A DNA stretch of 64,000 nucleotides, from positions 91,280 through 155,279 of the forward strand of contig CAZBFP010000005.1 of the NCBI GenBank assembly GCA_964491265.1. The letters are read 5' to 3'. This DNA comes from JBBAGC01 sp964491265. GTDB taxonomy: Bacteria > Spirochaetota > UBA4802 > UBA5550. Position 1 is the first letter of the stretch. Each line of letters opens with the position of its first letter. The translations under genes and the position numbers were made by a program. The notes under the pieces were generated by a model, which worked only from the letters and a program-made list of their open reading frames with translations, made no database searches and was not told the DNA's origin. Shown in pieces: positions 26,048-35,021 of the stretch.

Positions 26048-27238
26048 TTATGTGGAGTATTCAGCATTAATCCGCACATAATCATAGGATAGGTCAGATG
26101 TTAATATTGATGCCTCCCCCTTACCGATTCCTATATGGATGTTAATATTATAACTCTTTCTGTTGAGAATTTCAGAAAGAATGCTGTAGTCCACATCTTC
26201 TGTTTTACCCTTCAGGAAAAGCGCAATATCTTCAATGAATATGGACAGTAGACTCTCTTCTACTTCAGCGCCGGAATAACCTGCAGCACATGCTATGCGC
26301 CCCCAGTTGGGGTCATTCCCGAAAATTGCTGTTTTAACGAGGAGAGAATTAGAAACAGATTTTGCTATCAGTACAGCCTCCCTGTTATCAGCTGCTCCGG
26401 TAACATTTACGCGTACAACTTTTGTTACACCTTCACCGTCAAACATGAGCATTTCTGCAAGTTCTGAAAGAATATATTCAAGGGCTTCTGTAAATTCCTG
26501 AAGGTCTTTTCCCCCGGTAATAGGGGCATCTGAAACAGGGGATAGTATAATGGCAGTATCATTAGTTGACGTGTCGCCGTCAATTGTAATTGAGTTGAAT
26601 GTTTTATCAACTGCTCCTTTAAATATTTTATCAAGGTCATTTTTGCCTACAGATGCATCAGTGATAATAAACGAAAGGAGTGTGGCCATATCCGGTGCAA
26701 TCATACCTGATCCTTTTGCCACACCTGCAATTGTATATTCTCTATTGGCGCAGGTGAATTTAGCAGCCCGGGCTTTCGGCACCGTATCTGTAGTCATAAT
26801 CGCTTCCGCTACAGAGGAACCCTTCTCCCGGGCAAGCCCTTTAAGTAGAAGGTCGTGAGATTTCAGCATCTTTTCAAGGGGGAGCTGCCTCCCGATAATC
26901 CCTGTTGATGCCATTAGTATGCTTTCTTTATCTGTGCCAAGTTTTGCCGCAATATCTGCTGTAAGAATAGCGGCATTTGAGTAGCCTTCATCACCGGTAC
27001 AGGCATTGGCATTGGTGGCATTGATCAGTATTGCATTAACAGGCCTGCTGATCCGTTCCCTGCATATTTTTACAGGTGCGGCATATATTTTATTTTTAGT
27101 AAAAACCGCGGAAGCATTACATGGCGCATCTGAAGCAATAATCGTATAATCGAGTCTATTTTCATATCTTATGCCGCAGCTTATAGAAGAAAATCTGAAA
27201 CCGCGTACAGTTTCAAGGCCGCCTTCAATTTTATTCAT
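26048..27238 (-). CDS. argJ: ArgJ glutamate N-acetyltransferase
   Basis: Transfers acetyl from N-acetylornithine to glutamate in arginine synthesis; some members also use acetyl-CoA. The precursor cleaves itself at a threonine, here T186 in the motif KGSGMIAPDMATLLSF. Other family marks: INATNANACTGDEGYSNA near residue 75, TIDGDTSTNDT and FGNDPNWGRIACAAGYSG. 396 residues. No other arg gene is in the window; the gene is flanked on both sides by copies of the 121-bp element. Confidence 0.96.
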   Translation of the reverse strand: MNKIEGGLETVRGFRFSSISCGIRYENRLDYTIIASDAPCNASAVFTKNKIYAAPVKICRERISRPVNAILINATNANACTGDEGYSNAAILTADIAAKLGTDKESILMASTGIIGRQLPLEKMLKSHDLLLKGLAREKGSSVAEAIMTTDTVPKARAAKFTCANREYTIAGVAKGSGMIAPDMATLLSFIITDASVGKNDLDKIFKGAVDKTFNSITIDGDTSTNDTAIILSPVSDAPITGGKDLQEFTEALEYILSELAEMLMFDGEGVTKVVRVNVTGAADNREAVLIAKSVSNSLLVKTAIFGNDPNWGRIACAAGYSGAEVEESLLSIFIEDIALFLKGKTEDVDYSILSEILNRKSYNINIHIGIGKGEASILTSDLSYDYVRINAEYST

Positions 27239-27303
27239 ATCTGGTTCACCTTAAGTTTGATAACCGGAATAATATATTTAACCCGATTTTTTATATTTTA
27301 ATG

Positions 27304-27424
27304 CAATGTTAATTCCTTAACTTTTATTAGAGATAAAATGCTCTAATATCCCCACCACCGAAGGCGGCGGGGATATTGAAAACAGCATAATTAGACTAAA
27401 ATATATCTTCAGGAATAATTACTG
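27304..27424 (+). repeat. 121-bp palindromic element, copy D
   Basis: Ends CAATGTTAATTCCTTAA and GGAATAATTACTG; centre ATATCCCCACCACC-GAA-GGCGGCGGGGATAT, with two mismatches in the stem. Lies upstream of argJ in the 442-base gap to the STAS gene. The rest of this gap is AT-rich with possible TTGACA boxes near 27584 and 27651 but no gene. Confidence 0.85.
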
Positions 27425-27680
27425 ATTTTAATGCTTCATTTTATATGCAATAAATTTTTTTTATAATAATTGTAATATCGGAATAATTCTATTATATTGT
27501 AGATAAGTTTATTTATCCGCACATTATATTAATCTTAAGGTATTGCTTTAAGCTGCTTTTTTTGTATTTGATGATTATTTAAATTGACAAGCTGCAATTG
27601 GATTAGTTACTTTAAATGTGTCTATCACTCTTTTATTCCAGTTTTTTATTTGACACTCAGGATTAAATGTACTAGAAAAT

Positions 27681-28046
27681 ATGCAAGTGAAAAAGAAAAG
27701 GTTTAAAGTGAAAATTGATATAATACAGCATGGTAAAGTTACTGTTGTTAAATTACCCCGAAATTTTTATATAGGGAATATTATTGATATTGAAGATGCA
27801 TGGGATAAACTTGTTGTAGGTATGCCCGAGATTGTAGGCTTTGATTGTGAAATCCTTGAGTTTATTGATTCCTCTGCAATTGGGACACTTGTGAAATTTT
27901 TTAACAATTCTGTAAAAAAAGATATAAAAATGTATATTTTCGGTCTTAAAGGTGATCTTGTTAAGATATTTGAAACTACAAAAATCGACAGGGTTATGGC
28001 TGTAGTGTCAAGGGAAGAATTTGAAGAAAAATTTCTTGGCAAATAG
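27681..28046 (+). CDS. STAS-domain anti-sigma antagonist-like protein
   Basis: STAS proteins act in partner-switching by binding anti-sigma kinases when unphosphorylated. The 121-residue protein has KVTVVKLPRNFYIGNIIDIE and the phospho-acceptor loop FDCEILEFIDSSAIGTLVKF, with the DSSAIG motif intact. The domain begins near residue 12, and GTG at 27708, preceded by AAAAGG, is a good alternative start. Its tail overlaps the next gene. No kinase or phosphatase partner is nearby. Confidence 0.88.
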   Translation: MQVKKKRFKVKIDIIQHGKVTVVKLPRNFYIGNIIDIEDAWDKLVVGMPEIVGFDCEILEFIDSSAIGTLVKFFNNSVKKDIKMYIFGLKGDLVKIFETTKIDRVMAVVSREEFEEKFLGK

Positions 28047-28557
28047 TAATTCCCCGATAAAATTGATTTTAAAACAAAGAAATATATTCCATAATCATTT
28101 CACTACAGTTATTCTTCTGTTTTCCATTCTGTTTGTATCGTGCACCCCTCATCATAAAATAACAACTGTTGAATTTTTACCTGGTAGCAAAAGAGGGGCT
28201 GTAGTTAAAAGCGCTGAAAAAATGCTTGGAACCAGATACAGGTATGGCGGGAGTGATCCTAAAGGTTTTGACTGTTCAGGGCTTACCTCCTATGCTTTCA
28301 GGCAGCATGGGTTTACTATCCCCAGGACAGCAGGGGAGCAGTTTAAGCAGGGGAGAAGGATATCTATTAAGAGGGCGCAGCCCGGGGATCTGGTATTCTT
28401 CCGCATTTCCGGTTCGAATATTTCACATGTGGGGATGTATCTTGGGGATTTCAGATTTATACATGCGCCCAGGCCGGGGAAAAGAGTTGCATATGAAGAT
28501 ATCCGTAAGGATTACTGGAGAAAAAGATATGCCGGAACTGTCACATATTTTCGATAA
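28021..28557 (+). CDS. NlpC/P60 lipoprotein peptidase
   Basis: Cell-wall gamma-D-glutamyl peptidase family. A signal segment (VILLFSILFVSC) ends in a lipobox cysteine. The NlpC/P60 domain shows GTRYRYGGSDPKGFDCSGL (cysteine nucleophile in DCSGL), PGDLVFFR and ISHVGMYLG (catalytic histidine). No ATG lies before the signal peptide; TTG at 28021 with AGGGAAG just upstream, or TTG at 28063, must serve. It overlaps the STAS gene by 26 bases. Confidence 0.9.
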   Translation: MKKNFLANSNSPIKLILKQRNIFHNHFTTVILLFSILFVSCTPHHKITTVEFLPGSKRGAVVKSAEKMLGTRYRYGGSDPKGFDCSGLTSYAFRQHGFTIPRTAGEQFKQGRRISIKRAQPGDLVFFRISGSNISHVGMYLGDFRFIHAPRPGKRVAYEDIRKDYWRKRYAGTVTYFR

Positions 28558-28637
28558 TGTTGATAAAAAAATATTATTAGTTGACAGATTTGTATATGGG
28601 TGTTAATATATTATTGATATTAAGAATCTGGAGAATT

Positions 28638-29117
28638 ATGCGGATTGGAATTTATCCCGGGTCTTTTGATCCTTTAACATATGGGCATCTCGATATAATC
28701 GAGAGGGCAACTAAAATATGTGATAAACTGGTTGTTGGTATCCTTGTCAATAGTTCAAAAAATTCTTTATTCGATGTTGAAGAGCGGGTAGAGATTTTAA
28801 AAGAGAGTTGTAAGGATTTTAATACAATAGAAGTAATAGCATTTGGTGGTTTATTGGTTGATTTTTGTAAGGAGAATGGCGTTAATTCCATTATAAGGGG
28901 CCTTCGGGCAGTGAGTGATTTTGAATATGAAATTACCCTTGCTTCAATCAATAGAAGACTTGCACCGGATGTTGAGACAATCTTTCTGATGGGAAGGGAC
29001 GAAAACCTTTTTGTTTCATCCAGTCTTGTCAAGGAAGTGGCCAGGTATCGCGGAGACGTAACATCACTAGTTCCCCCATATGTAGCTTCCAGAATCCAGC
29101 AGAAATTTCCATCTTAA
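28638..29117 (+). CDS. coaD: Phosphopantetheine adenylyltransferase
   Basis: Penultimate enzyme of coenzyme A synthesis. Nucleotidyl-transferase motif GSFDPLTYGHLDII at the N-terminus, IIRGLRAVSDFEYE, and VSSSLVKEVARYRGDVTSLVPPYV near the end. The ATG at 28638 (GGAG just upstream) gives 159 residues, the family norm; earlier in-frame starts would add about 19 residues that do not fit. Confidence 0.96.
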   Translation: MRIGIYPGSFDPLTYGHLDIIERATKICDKLVVGILVNSSKNSLFDVEERVEILKESCKDFNTIEVIAFGGLLVDFCKENGVNSIIRGLRAVSDFEYEITLASINRRLAPDVETIFLMGRDENLFVSSSLVKEVARYRGDVTSLVPPYVASRIQQKFPS

Positions 29118-29249
29118 AATCCCTTTGCAGCATTAACCGTTTCAGGTTTAATCTGTAACTGTAACGGCTTATTCTGCCGTGTTTTAAATATTGAAACAGG
29201 ATTAAAGGTTATTGGTAACCTTAAAAAAGATGCGTTAGGGAGGTTCAAA

Positions 29250-30779
29250 ATGTTAACAATTGTATTGATAATAGCTCTCCCTGTTGCTGGAATCTTAGGA
29301 TATGCTTTAAGGGCATATTTTGGAAAGATAAAACTGAATTCAGCAGAGGCTAAATCTCATCGAATTATACAGGATGCTTTAAAAGAGGCTGAAACCAAAA
29401 GAAAGGAGCTGCTCATAGAAGCAAAGGACCAGCTCCTGAAGGAAAAAAACCTTCTTGAAAAAGAAATGAGAGAAAGAAGGCAGGAACTTCAGGTATCGGA
29501 AAAGAGGCTTATTCAGAAAGAGGAAGCCCTGGATAGCAGGACAGAAGAGATTCAGAAACAGGAAAGAGGATTTCTTGCCAGAGAGCGGGAAGTTAAAGAG
29601 AAAGAGGATGAGCTTGGAAGGGAATTTGACAGACACAGAAAAGAGCTGGAGAGGATTGCCGGCATGTCGTCTGAAGAAGCCAAAGAGGTTCTTCTTAAAA
29701 ATGTTGAAAATGAAACAAGATTTGACATTTCAAGGCTGATAAACAAAATAGAGGAAGAAGCAAAAAGAACTGCTGACAAGAAAGCGAAGGATGTAATTGT
29801 ATCAGCTATTCAGAGAAATGCTTCGGAGTATACTTCAGAAAATACTGTAACTACTGTTTCCCTCCCATCTGATGAGATGAAAGGGAGAATAATAGGGCGT
29901 GAGGGGAGAAATATACGTACCCTGGAGAATCTTACCGGTGTGGACATGATTATTGACGACACTCCTGAAGTGGTTGTTATTTCCGGTTTTGATCCGGTCA
30001 GGAGAGAAATCGCAAGGCAGTCTCTGGAGAGACTTATTCAGAACGGACGTATTCACCCTGCAAGGATTGAAGAGGTTGTTGAGAAGATTACAAAGGAAGT
30101 AGAGGAAACAATGCTGGAAGAGGGGGAGAAGGCGGCTTACTCTCTCGGTATTCCGGGTGTTCATAAAGATGCTCTATACAGTCTGGGAAAGCTTAAGTTC
30201 AGAACCAGTTACGGTCAGGATGTGCTTGCTCATAGTATTGAAGTGGCTAATCTTGCCGGTATTATGGCAGGTGAACTCGGGCTTGATGTGCAGATGGCTA
30301 AAAGGGCGGGACTTCTTCATGATATCGGGAAGGGGAGCCTTGTTGAGGGTGAAGGAGCTCACGCTATAGTCGGTGCAGAAATGGCTAAAAAATTCGGCGA
30401 ATCAGAAAAGGTGGTGAACGCAATAGCTTCTCACCATCATGACAGAGAACAGGAATCCTTTGAAGCGGTTCTGGTTCAGGTGGCAGATGCTATTTCAGCT
30501 TCACGTCCCGGGGCAAGAAGGGAATCACTGGATACCTATATAAAACGGCTTGATAATCTTGAAAAGATTGCCACTGAGTTTAAAGGTGTGGAAAAGGTTT
30601 TTGCTATTCAGGCTGGAAGAGAGCTGAGGGTTATGGTTGATAATTCTGTGGTGAGTGATGAACGTGCTGAAGGTATGGCAAGGGATATTGCACACCGCAT
30701 TGAATCTGATCTGAAGTATCCGGGTATTGTGCGTGTAACAGTTATCAGGGAAACCAGGATAATAGATTACGCCAGATAA
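29250..30779 (+). CDS. rny: Ribonuclease Y
   Basis: Membrane-anchored endoribonuclease that starts mRNA decay. N-terminal membrane helix (MLTIVLIIALPVAGILGYAL), a long coiled coil (~25-170), a KH domain with MKGRIIGREGRNIRTLENLTG, and an HD domain with HSIEVANLAGIMA, LLHDIGKG and IASHHHDRE. 509 residues. GGGAGG precedes the ATG. ymdB follows, its usual partner. Confidence 0.97.
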   Translation: MLTIVLIIALPVAGILGYALRAYFGKIKLNSAEAKSHRIIQDALKEAETKRKELLIEAKDQLLKEKNLLEKEMRERRQELQVSEKRLIQKEEALDSRTEEIQKQERGFLAREREVKEKEDELGREFDRHRKELERIAGMSSEEAKEVLLKNVENETRFDISRLINKIEEEAKRTADKKAKDVIVSAIQRNASEYTSENTVTTVSLPSDEMKGRIIGREGRNIRTLENLTGVDMIIDDTPEVVVISGFDPVRREIARQSLERLIQNGRIHPARIEEVVEKITKEVEETMLEEGEKAAYSLGIPGVHKDALYSLGKLKFRTSYGQDVLAHSIEVANLAGIMAGELGLDVQMAKRAGLLHDIGKGSLVEGEGAHAIVGAEMAKKFGESEKVVNAIASHHHDREQESFEAVLVQVADAISASRPGARRESLDTYIKRLDNLEKIATEFKGVEKVFAIQAGRELRVMVDNSVVSDERAEGMARDIAHRIESDLKYPGIVRVTVIRETRIIDYAR

Positions 30780-30811
30780 AATTAAAGCCGGCTTGATTTA
30801 AGTTTTATATA

Positions 30812-30845
30812 CAAAAGGGGATTTTAAAGATCCCCTTTTGATTTT
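30812..30845 (+). terminator. Terminator after rny
   Basis: CAAAAGGGGAT facing ATCCCCTTTTG (11-bp stem), then ATTTTC. Closes the rny transcript before the repeat-filled gap to ymdB. Confidence 0.75.
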
Positions 30846-30952
30846 CTCCATCTGACTGTGCATATTAACTAGAGTATGCACATAATATTAGGGTTTATTT
30901 CGGAATTTCGGGGAAAGTAATATTATTGTTTGTTTCCACATATTCTGGAATC

Positions 30953-31229
30953 AGCCCCCTGTCTACCCCGGGAGTACTTTGTCGCTTCGCTCGGGCGCCC
31001 TAAAGGGGGCACGTAAAATAAAAACTTGAGCAAGTTGATGAATCAAAGTATTAAAAAATCCTTTCTATTGTTGAGCTTGCAAAAGATATGCGGAACAATA
31101 TAAAGGGAATAGTTATCAAATTAATAACAATTATATTTTCAGAGTAATAATAGATAACTCGTGCCCCCTGTGGGGGACAGGGGGGAGCATAGAGAATTAT
31201 GAATTATAAAAGTTTCGGAATTATCACTG
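30953..31229 (+). repeat. Family-2 intergenic repeat, copy 2
   Basis: Same C-rich start (CCCCCTGTCTACCCCGGGAG) and the same downstream 150 bases as the copy at 15742. It ends with CCCCCTGTGGGGGACAGGGGG and a tail (GGAATTATCACTG) that matches the terminal repeat of the 121-bp family. Lies in the rny-ymdB gap, where nothing else is seen besides the terminator. Confidence 0.75.
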
Positions 31230-31251
31230 ATTATATTTCAGGAATATTGAT

Positions 31252-32031
31252 ATGAAAGATTTAAAAATTCTGGCCATTGGAGATATTATTGGCAGGGTTG
31301 GAAGAAATGTTGTGGGAAACAGGCTCCAGGGACTTATTGACAGGCACAGGATAGACCTGGTTATTGCTAATGGTGAAAATTCGGCAGGTGGTATGGGGAT
31401 GACCCCAGACTCAACAAGGGAACTATTCTCCTACGGTATAAATGTTATAACCTCAGGGAATCATGTTTGGAACAAAAAAGAGATCCTTGAAATAATCGAC
31501 TCTGAGCCTGCGTTTATAAGGCCTGCCAATTACCCCTCAGGTGTATCTGGTAAGGGTTACTGCATTGTAACTGTAAGAGGTATCTCTATTTGTGTAATAA
31601 ATCTTATGGGGAGGGTGCTTATGAGTACACTTGACTGCCCCTTCCGTAAATTTGATGAAATCTATAATGAGGTAAAGGATAAATGCAGAATTATTATTGT
31701 AGATTTCCATGCAGAAGCAACCTCGGAGAAACAGGCAATGGGATGGTATGTTGATGGCAGGGCTTCAGCTCTTTTCGGGACCCACACCCATGTGCAGACT
31801 GCAGATGAAAGGATTCTCACAAAGGGTACAGGCTATATAACAGATATTGGAATGACAGGCCCATTCGATTCAGTGATCGGGATGATTAAAGAGAAGTCTA
31901 TCGATTTCTTTTTATACCAGACAAAGATGAAGTTTGAGCCTGCAACGGATAATCCCGGATTAAACGGAGTAATATTCAAAATAAACGGTACCAGCGGTAA
32001 AACTGAAGAGGTAATCAGGGTCAGAGAGTAG
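31252..32031 (+). CDS. ymdB: YmdB-type metallophosphoesterase
   Basis: Family of 2',3'-cyclic nucleotide phosphodiesterases. Metal-binding motifs in order: IGDIIGRVGR, ANGENSAGGMG, TSGNHVWNKKEI, DFHAEATSEKQ and GTHTHVQTAD. 259 residues. YmdB interacts with RNase Y in Bacillus, and the two genes are neighbours here, though separated by a terminator and a repeat. Confidence 0.94.
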   Translation: MKDLKILAIGDIIGRVGRNVVGNRLQGLIDRHRIDLVIANGENSAGGMGMTPDSTRELFSYGINVITSGNHVWNKKEILEIIDSEPAFIRPANYPSGVSGKGYCIVTVRGISICVINLMGRVLMSTLDCPFRKFDEIYNEVKDKCRIIIVDFHAEATSEKQAMGWYVDGRASALFGTHTHVQTADERILTKGTGYITDIGMTGPFDSVIGMIKEKSIDFFLYQTKMKFEPATDNPGLNGVIFKINGTSGKTEEVIRVRE

Positions 32032-32034
32032 ACC

Positions 32035-32901
32035 CTATAATAAGCTCCCCAGTTCCCTGCTGGAAAATCTGTATTTTTTTAGACAGAAAGTACAGGTTAT
32101 TTCAGCTCCATCATCCTTCTCTATCATATCACGAAGCTCATCCTTTGCAATACCTTTTAAAATCGAATGAAGGGTTTCCCGGTTGCAGCTGCAGGAGTGA
32201 ATCAGCGGGGTTGTGCTGAGGATCTCTATTGCATTGTTGTCGAAAATCTCAGATAATATTGAATATATATCGACACCATTCTCAAGGAGTGTACCCATGG
32301 GGGTGGTCATAGCCTTAATGTTCTCCTCTACACGCTCTATTGACTCTGTCGGGGTGTCAGGGAATGTCTGTATTAAAATCCCCCCTGATGAGGCGATTCC
32401 CCCTTCATTGTTCAGGTTTACACCGAGAATAACCGCTGAGGGTATCTGTTCCGATGCTGCCAGGTAGTGCGCAAGGTCAGCAGCAATCTCTCCATACATG
32501 AGGGGTGTGGTGCTTGTATAAGGTTCTTTCATTCCCATATCTTTTATTACAGTGAGAAATCCCGCGCCTATTGATTTAGAAAAACTCAGAGTCCCCATAT
32601 CCTCCTTCAGGTCAGGCGCGGGATTAGCCGCATAACCCCGGATATTCCCTCTTGCATCAGACTGGACATGTATTTCCTTTAAAGGTCCGCTTCCGGAAAA
32701 TTTCAGCAGTATGCTCTGATTTGACATGGGTTTGAGTGTGGCCCCCAGGAGCGCTGCTGCATTGACTGCTCTACCCAGAGCCATTGTTGCATTGGGTGTT
32801 GTTTTATGCATATTGACGATCTGCTGCGCTGTACTTCTGGAAGTGACAGTGTAGGCTCTAAGACCAAGGTCTTTACAGTATATTCGTGAAATCTTATCCA
32901 T
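32035..32901 (-). CDS. hslO: Hsp33 redox-regulated chaperone
   Basis: Holdase chaperone turned on by oxidation of a zinc centre. The four cysteines are visible near the C-terminus as SCSC (followed by NRETL) and CTFC (followed by LKKYRFS). The N-terminal domain has MALGRAVNAAALLGATLK and the middle GPLKEIHVQSDARGNIRGY. 288 residues. Convergent with ymdB, 3 bases apart. Confidence 0.96.
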   Translation of the reverse strand: MDKISRIYCKDLGLRAYTVTSRSTAQQIVNMHKTTPNATMALGRAVNAAALLGATLKPMSNQSILLKFSGSGPLKEIHVQSDARGNIRGYAANPAPDLKEDMGTLSFSKSIGAGFLTVIKDMGMKEPYTSTTPLMYGEIAADLAHYLAASEQIPSAVILGVNLNNEGGIASSGGILIQTFPDTPTESIERVEENIKAMTTPMGTLLENGVDIYSILSEIFDNNAIEILSTTPLIHSCSCNRETLHSILKGIAKDELRDMIEKDDGAEITCTFCLKKYRFSSRELGSLL

Positions 32902-32923
32902 TAGGGGACTCCATAATTTTCAT

Positions 32924-33028
32924 TTAATAACTCTGTTCAGTGCCGAATGCGCCGTGCCCTTCAAGAGGCTTAAATGTAAAATCTTTATATTCATTTTTCA
33001 GTGTCCGGGTCATTCTATCCTTATTCAT
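32924..33028 (-). CDS. Possible 34-residue protein between LOG and hslO genes
   Basis: ATG at 33026-33028 (minus) with AAAGGAAA about 8-14 bases upstream, TAA at 32924. The product starts MNKDRMTRTLKNEY and ends GAFGTEQSY. The start overlaps the last codons of the LOG gene and the stop is 22 bases before hslO, so it would be coupled. No homologue recognised. It may be chance. Confidence 0.35.
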   Translation of the reverse strand: MNKDRMTRTLKNEYKDFTFKPLEGHGAFGTEQSY

Positions 33029-33590
33029 GATTCCATTTCCTTTTATACTGCAGGTCAATAGATCTCATCTCTTCTATAATTCCGGTAAAATCATCTTTTA
33101 TGATAAGGGTATCAAAATGGAACTGCTTTAAAAATCCTTCAGAAACCATATATTCAAGCTGCTTTATAAGATGGTTATAGTATCCCCCTGAATTTATAAT
33201 ACATACAGGCTTCCGGTGATATCCAAGCTGAAGCCAGGTAAATGCTTCGAGTACCTCTTCCAGGGAACCGATCCCGCCCGGGAGGCATATGAATCCGTCA
33301 GAAAGATTGTACATGAGTGCCTTTCTTTCGTGCATATCTTTTACTATTCTTAATTCACTCAGTTCCTTGTGCGGTACCTTACCATGAAGCAGTTCCGGAA
33401 TAATCCCTGTAACATGGCCGCCGCTGCTGATAACAGTACGGGAAATAATACCCATAAGCCCCACATCCCCGCCGCCGTAGACAAGCTCCAGAGAGTTGCC
33501 GGCCAGGATCTTTCCCAGTTCTTCAGCCATCTGGCTGTAAATGGGGTTGCTGCCGCTGCTTGAACCGCAGAAGACACATATTTTTTTCAT
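33021..33590 (-). CDS. LOG family nucleotide phosphoribohydrolase
   Basis: LOG proteins hydrolyse nucleoside 5'-monophosphates (cytokinin riboside monophosphates in plants). 189 residues with CVFCGSSSG at the start, VYGGGDVGLMG, MHERKALM and the catalytic PGGIGSLEEVLEA (usual PGGxGTxxE; serine replaces threonine). The physiological substrate in bacteria is often unclear. Same direction as its neighbours, 4 bases from the 33595 gene. Confidence 0.92.
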   Translation of the reverse strand: MKKICVFCGSSSGSNPIYSQMAEELGKILAGNSLELVYGGGDVGLMGIISRTVISSGGHVTGIIPELLHGKVPHKELSELRIVKDMHERKALMYNLSDGFICLPGGIGSLEEVLEAFTWLQLGYHRKPVCIINSGGYYNHLIKQLEYMVSEGFLKQFHFDTLIIKDDFTGIIEEMRSIDLQYKRKWNHE

Positions 33591-33594
33591 AATT

Positions 33595-34812
33595 TTATCT
33601 CATGCTCTTGTTTAACTTTTTTATAATACCTTTAACGTCAAAGCTCTCTACAAATTCCATTGAGGCTGTATATTTGTCAACAAATGTAACAATAAAGGAT
33701 TCCCTGTAAAGGGGGGGGATGAGGGTCAGGGGCCACATATGCTTAATGATTATATCTTTTTCAACTTTATTAAGGGTAAAGTGTTTTAGAGAGTTCCCAA
33801 GAGCAATTTTGGGATGTTCAATACCATGAAACTTCTCTTTTGCAAGGTCAGGCTTATCATGGTTTCTCCAGTCATAAAGAAAAAAATCGTGGAGCAGGGC
33901 ACCCCTTGCAGCAGAGCGGTAATCCAGGTTAAGATATTTGCATATTGAGTAGGATATCCATGACACCACGCGGGCATGTTCATAGATAGAAGAGTTGTGG
34001 TGGTAAAAATTATCCAGTTTTTTAAACTTTTCATTTTCCAGAATATCCTTTACTATAGAATTATACTCCTCTTCGTCAGGTTTTCTTTCATTTAGTATTG
34101 AAACAGGCTTTGTCTTGATCTCTTTTATGAGATCATCAACACGTTTTTTTATCCCCTCTTTTATATTTAAATCCAGGTAGCTGTTAAGATCAGGGAATGC
34201 TCCGAGTATCCGCTTGAATGAGTTGAGGATTGAATCGATCTCCTGACTGCTGAGGGAGAGATATTCCTCGTAGAGGTAGGCGATTTTCTTTCTGAACATA
34301 TTCAGTTTTGCAACAGATAATACCAGGTCTGATAAAAAATATGCTGAAAAAAACAGAACAAGGGGAGCGTCAATCCGTTGCAGAACCAGCTGTAGGGTGT
34401 GTTTTACATAGGGATGCAGAAATACTGTGAAGAGAATAGCCATAAGACCCCATGCAGCAGAGAAAGAAAGGCATACCCTCCCTTTAAGGTTAAAGCGGTT
34501 TTTCGAGTAATCCCATAATACAAGATTAAAAATTTTCTCAAAGAGGGCGCCTGTAATATATTCGATTGCTGTTAATGCTGCAGTAAAAATTATAAATTTT
34601 ACCAGGAGGTTAGAATCACCTGAGAGGTAATCAAGGTATATGAGAATAAGAGCACCGATTCCGTAAATTGGGAGAAAAGGGCCGTGCAGAAATCCCGCAT
34701 TAATAAATTTTCTGCTTTTGTATGACCGGTAGATTACTTCAATAATCCAGCCGGTAAAAGAATAAACTGCAAATAGAGCCGCTATTTCATTTATGCCTGA
34801 CACTTCGTTCAT
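33595..34812 (-). CDS. CmpB-type membrane protein fused to HD domain
   Basis: 405 residues. The N-terminal ~170 residues have five membrane helices with the ABC_trans_CmpB pattern (FTGWIIEVIYRS, FINAGFLHGPFLPIYGIGAL, EYITGALFEKIF, LWDYS). The C-terminal half is soluble: a helical linker and a metal-dependent HD domain (HARVVSWISYSICKYL, GALLHDFFLYDW, GIEHPKIAL, IIIKHMWPL). CmpB-like domains alone are common; an HD phosphohydrolase tail is not usual to my knowledge. Substrate unknown, perhaps a nucleotide. Confidence 0.8.
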   Translation of the reverse strand: MNEVSGINEIAALFAVYSFTGWIIEVIYRSYKSRKFINAGFLHGPFLPIYGIGALILIYLDYLSGDSNLLVKFIIFTAALTAIEYITGALFEKIFNLVLWDYSKNRFNLKGRVCLSFSAAWGLMAILFTVFLHPYVKHTLQLVLQRIDAPLVLFFSAYFLSDLVLSVAKLNMFRKKIAYLYEEYLSLSSQEIDSILNSFKRILGAFPDLNSYLDLNIKEGIKKRVDDLIKEIKTKPVSILNERKPDEEEYNSIVKDILENEKFKKLDNFYHHNSSIYEHARVVSWISYSICKYLNLDYRSAARGALLHDFFLYDWRNHDKPDLAKEKFHGIEHPKIALGNSLKHFTLNKVEKDIIIKHMWPLTLIPPLYRESFIVTFVDKYTASMEFVESFDVKGIIKKLNKSMR

Positions 34813-34825
34813 TACAGTCTCCGTA

Positions 34826-34866
34826 AAATAAGAATGACCTCCATACTGTATGGGAGGCCATTCTGC
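34826..34866 (-). terminator. Terminator for the TPR gene
   Basis: On the minus strand, AGAATGGCCTCCCATAC faces GTATGGAGGTCATTCT, then TATTTT. It would end transcription arriving from the TPR gene before the CmpB-HD gene. Confidence 0.6.
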
Positions 34867-34897
34867 CGGTCAATAAATTATTATCTATATTTTAATT

Positions 34898-35018
34898 CAG
34901 TGTTAATCCCTTAACCTTTATTTTAATTAAGATGCTCTAATATCCCCGCCGCCGGAGGCTGAGGGGATATTAACAAAAGCATTATTGAACTAAAAGATAT
35001 CTTCTGAAATAGTTACAG
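34898..35018 (+). repeat. 121-bp palindromic element, copy E
   Basis: Begins CAGTGTTAATCCCTTAA and ends GAAATAGTTACAG. Central hairpin ATATCCCCGCCGCC-GGA-GGCTGAGGGGATAT with two stem mismatches, so it is older than copies C and F. Lies directly after the TPR gene stop. Confidence 0.8.
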
Positions 35019-35021
35019 ATT

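Noticed and set aside
28226..28606. 126-residue frame inside the NlpC/P60 gene
   Set aside because: It is the +1 shadow of a gene with clear catalytic motifs.
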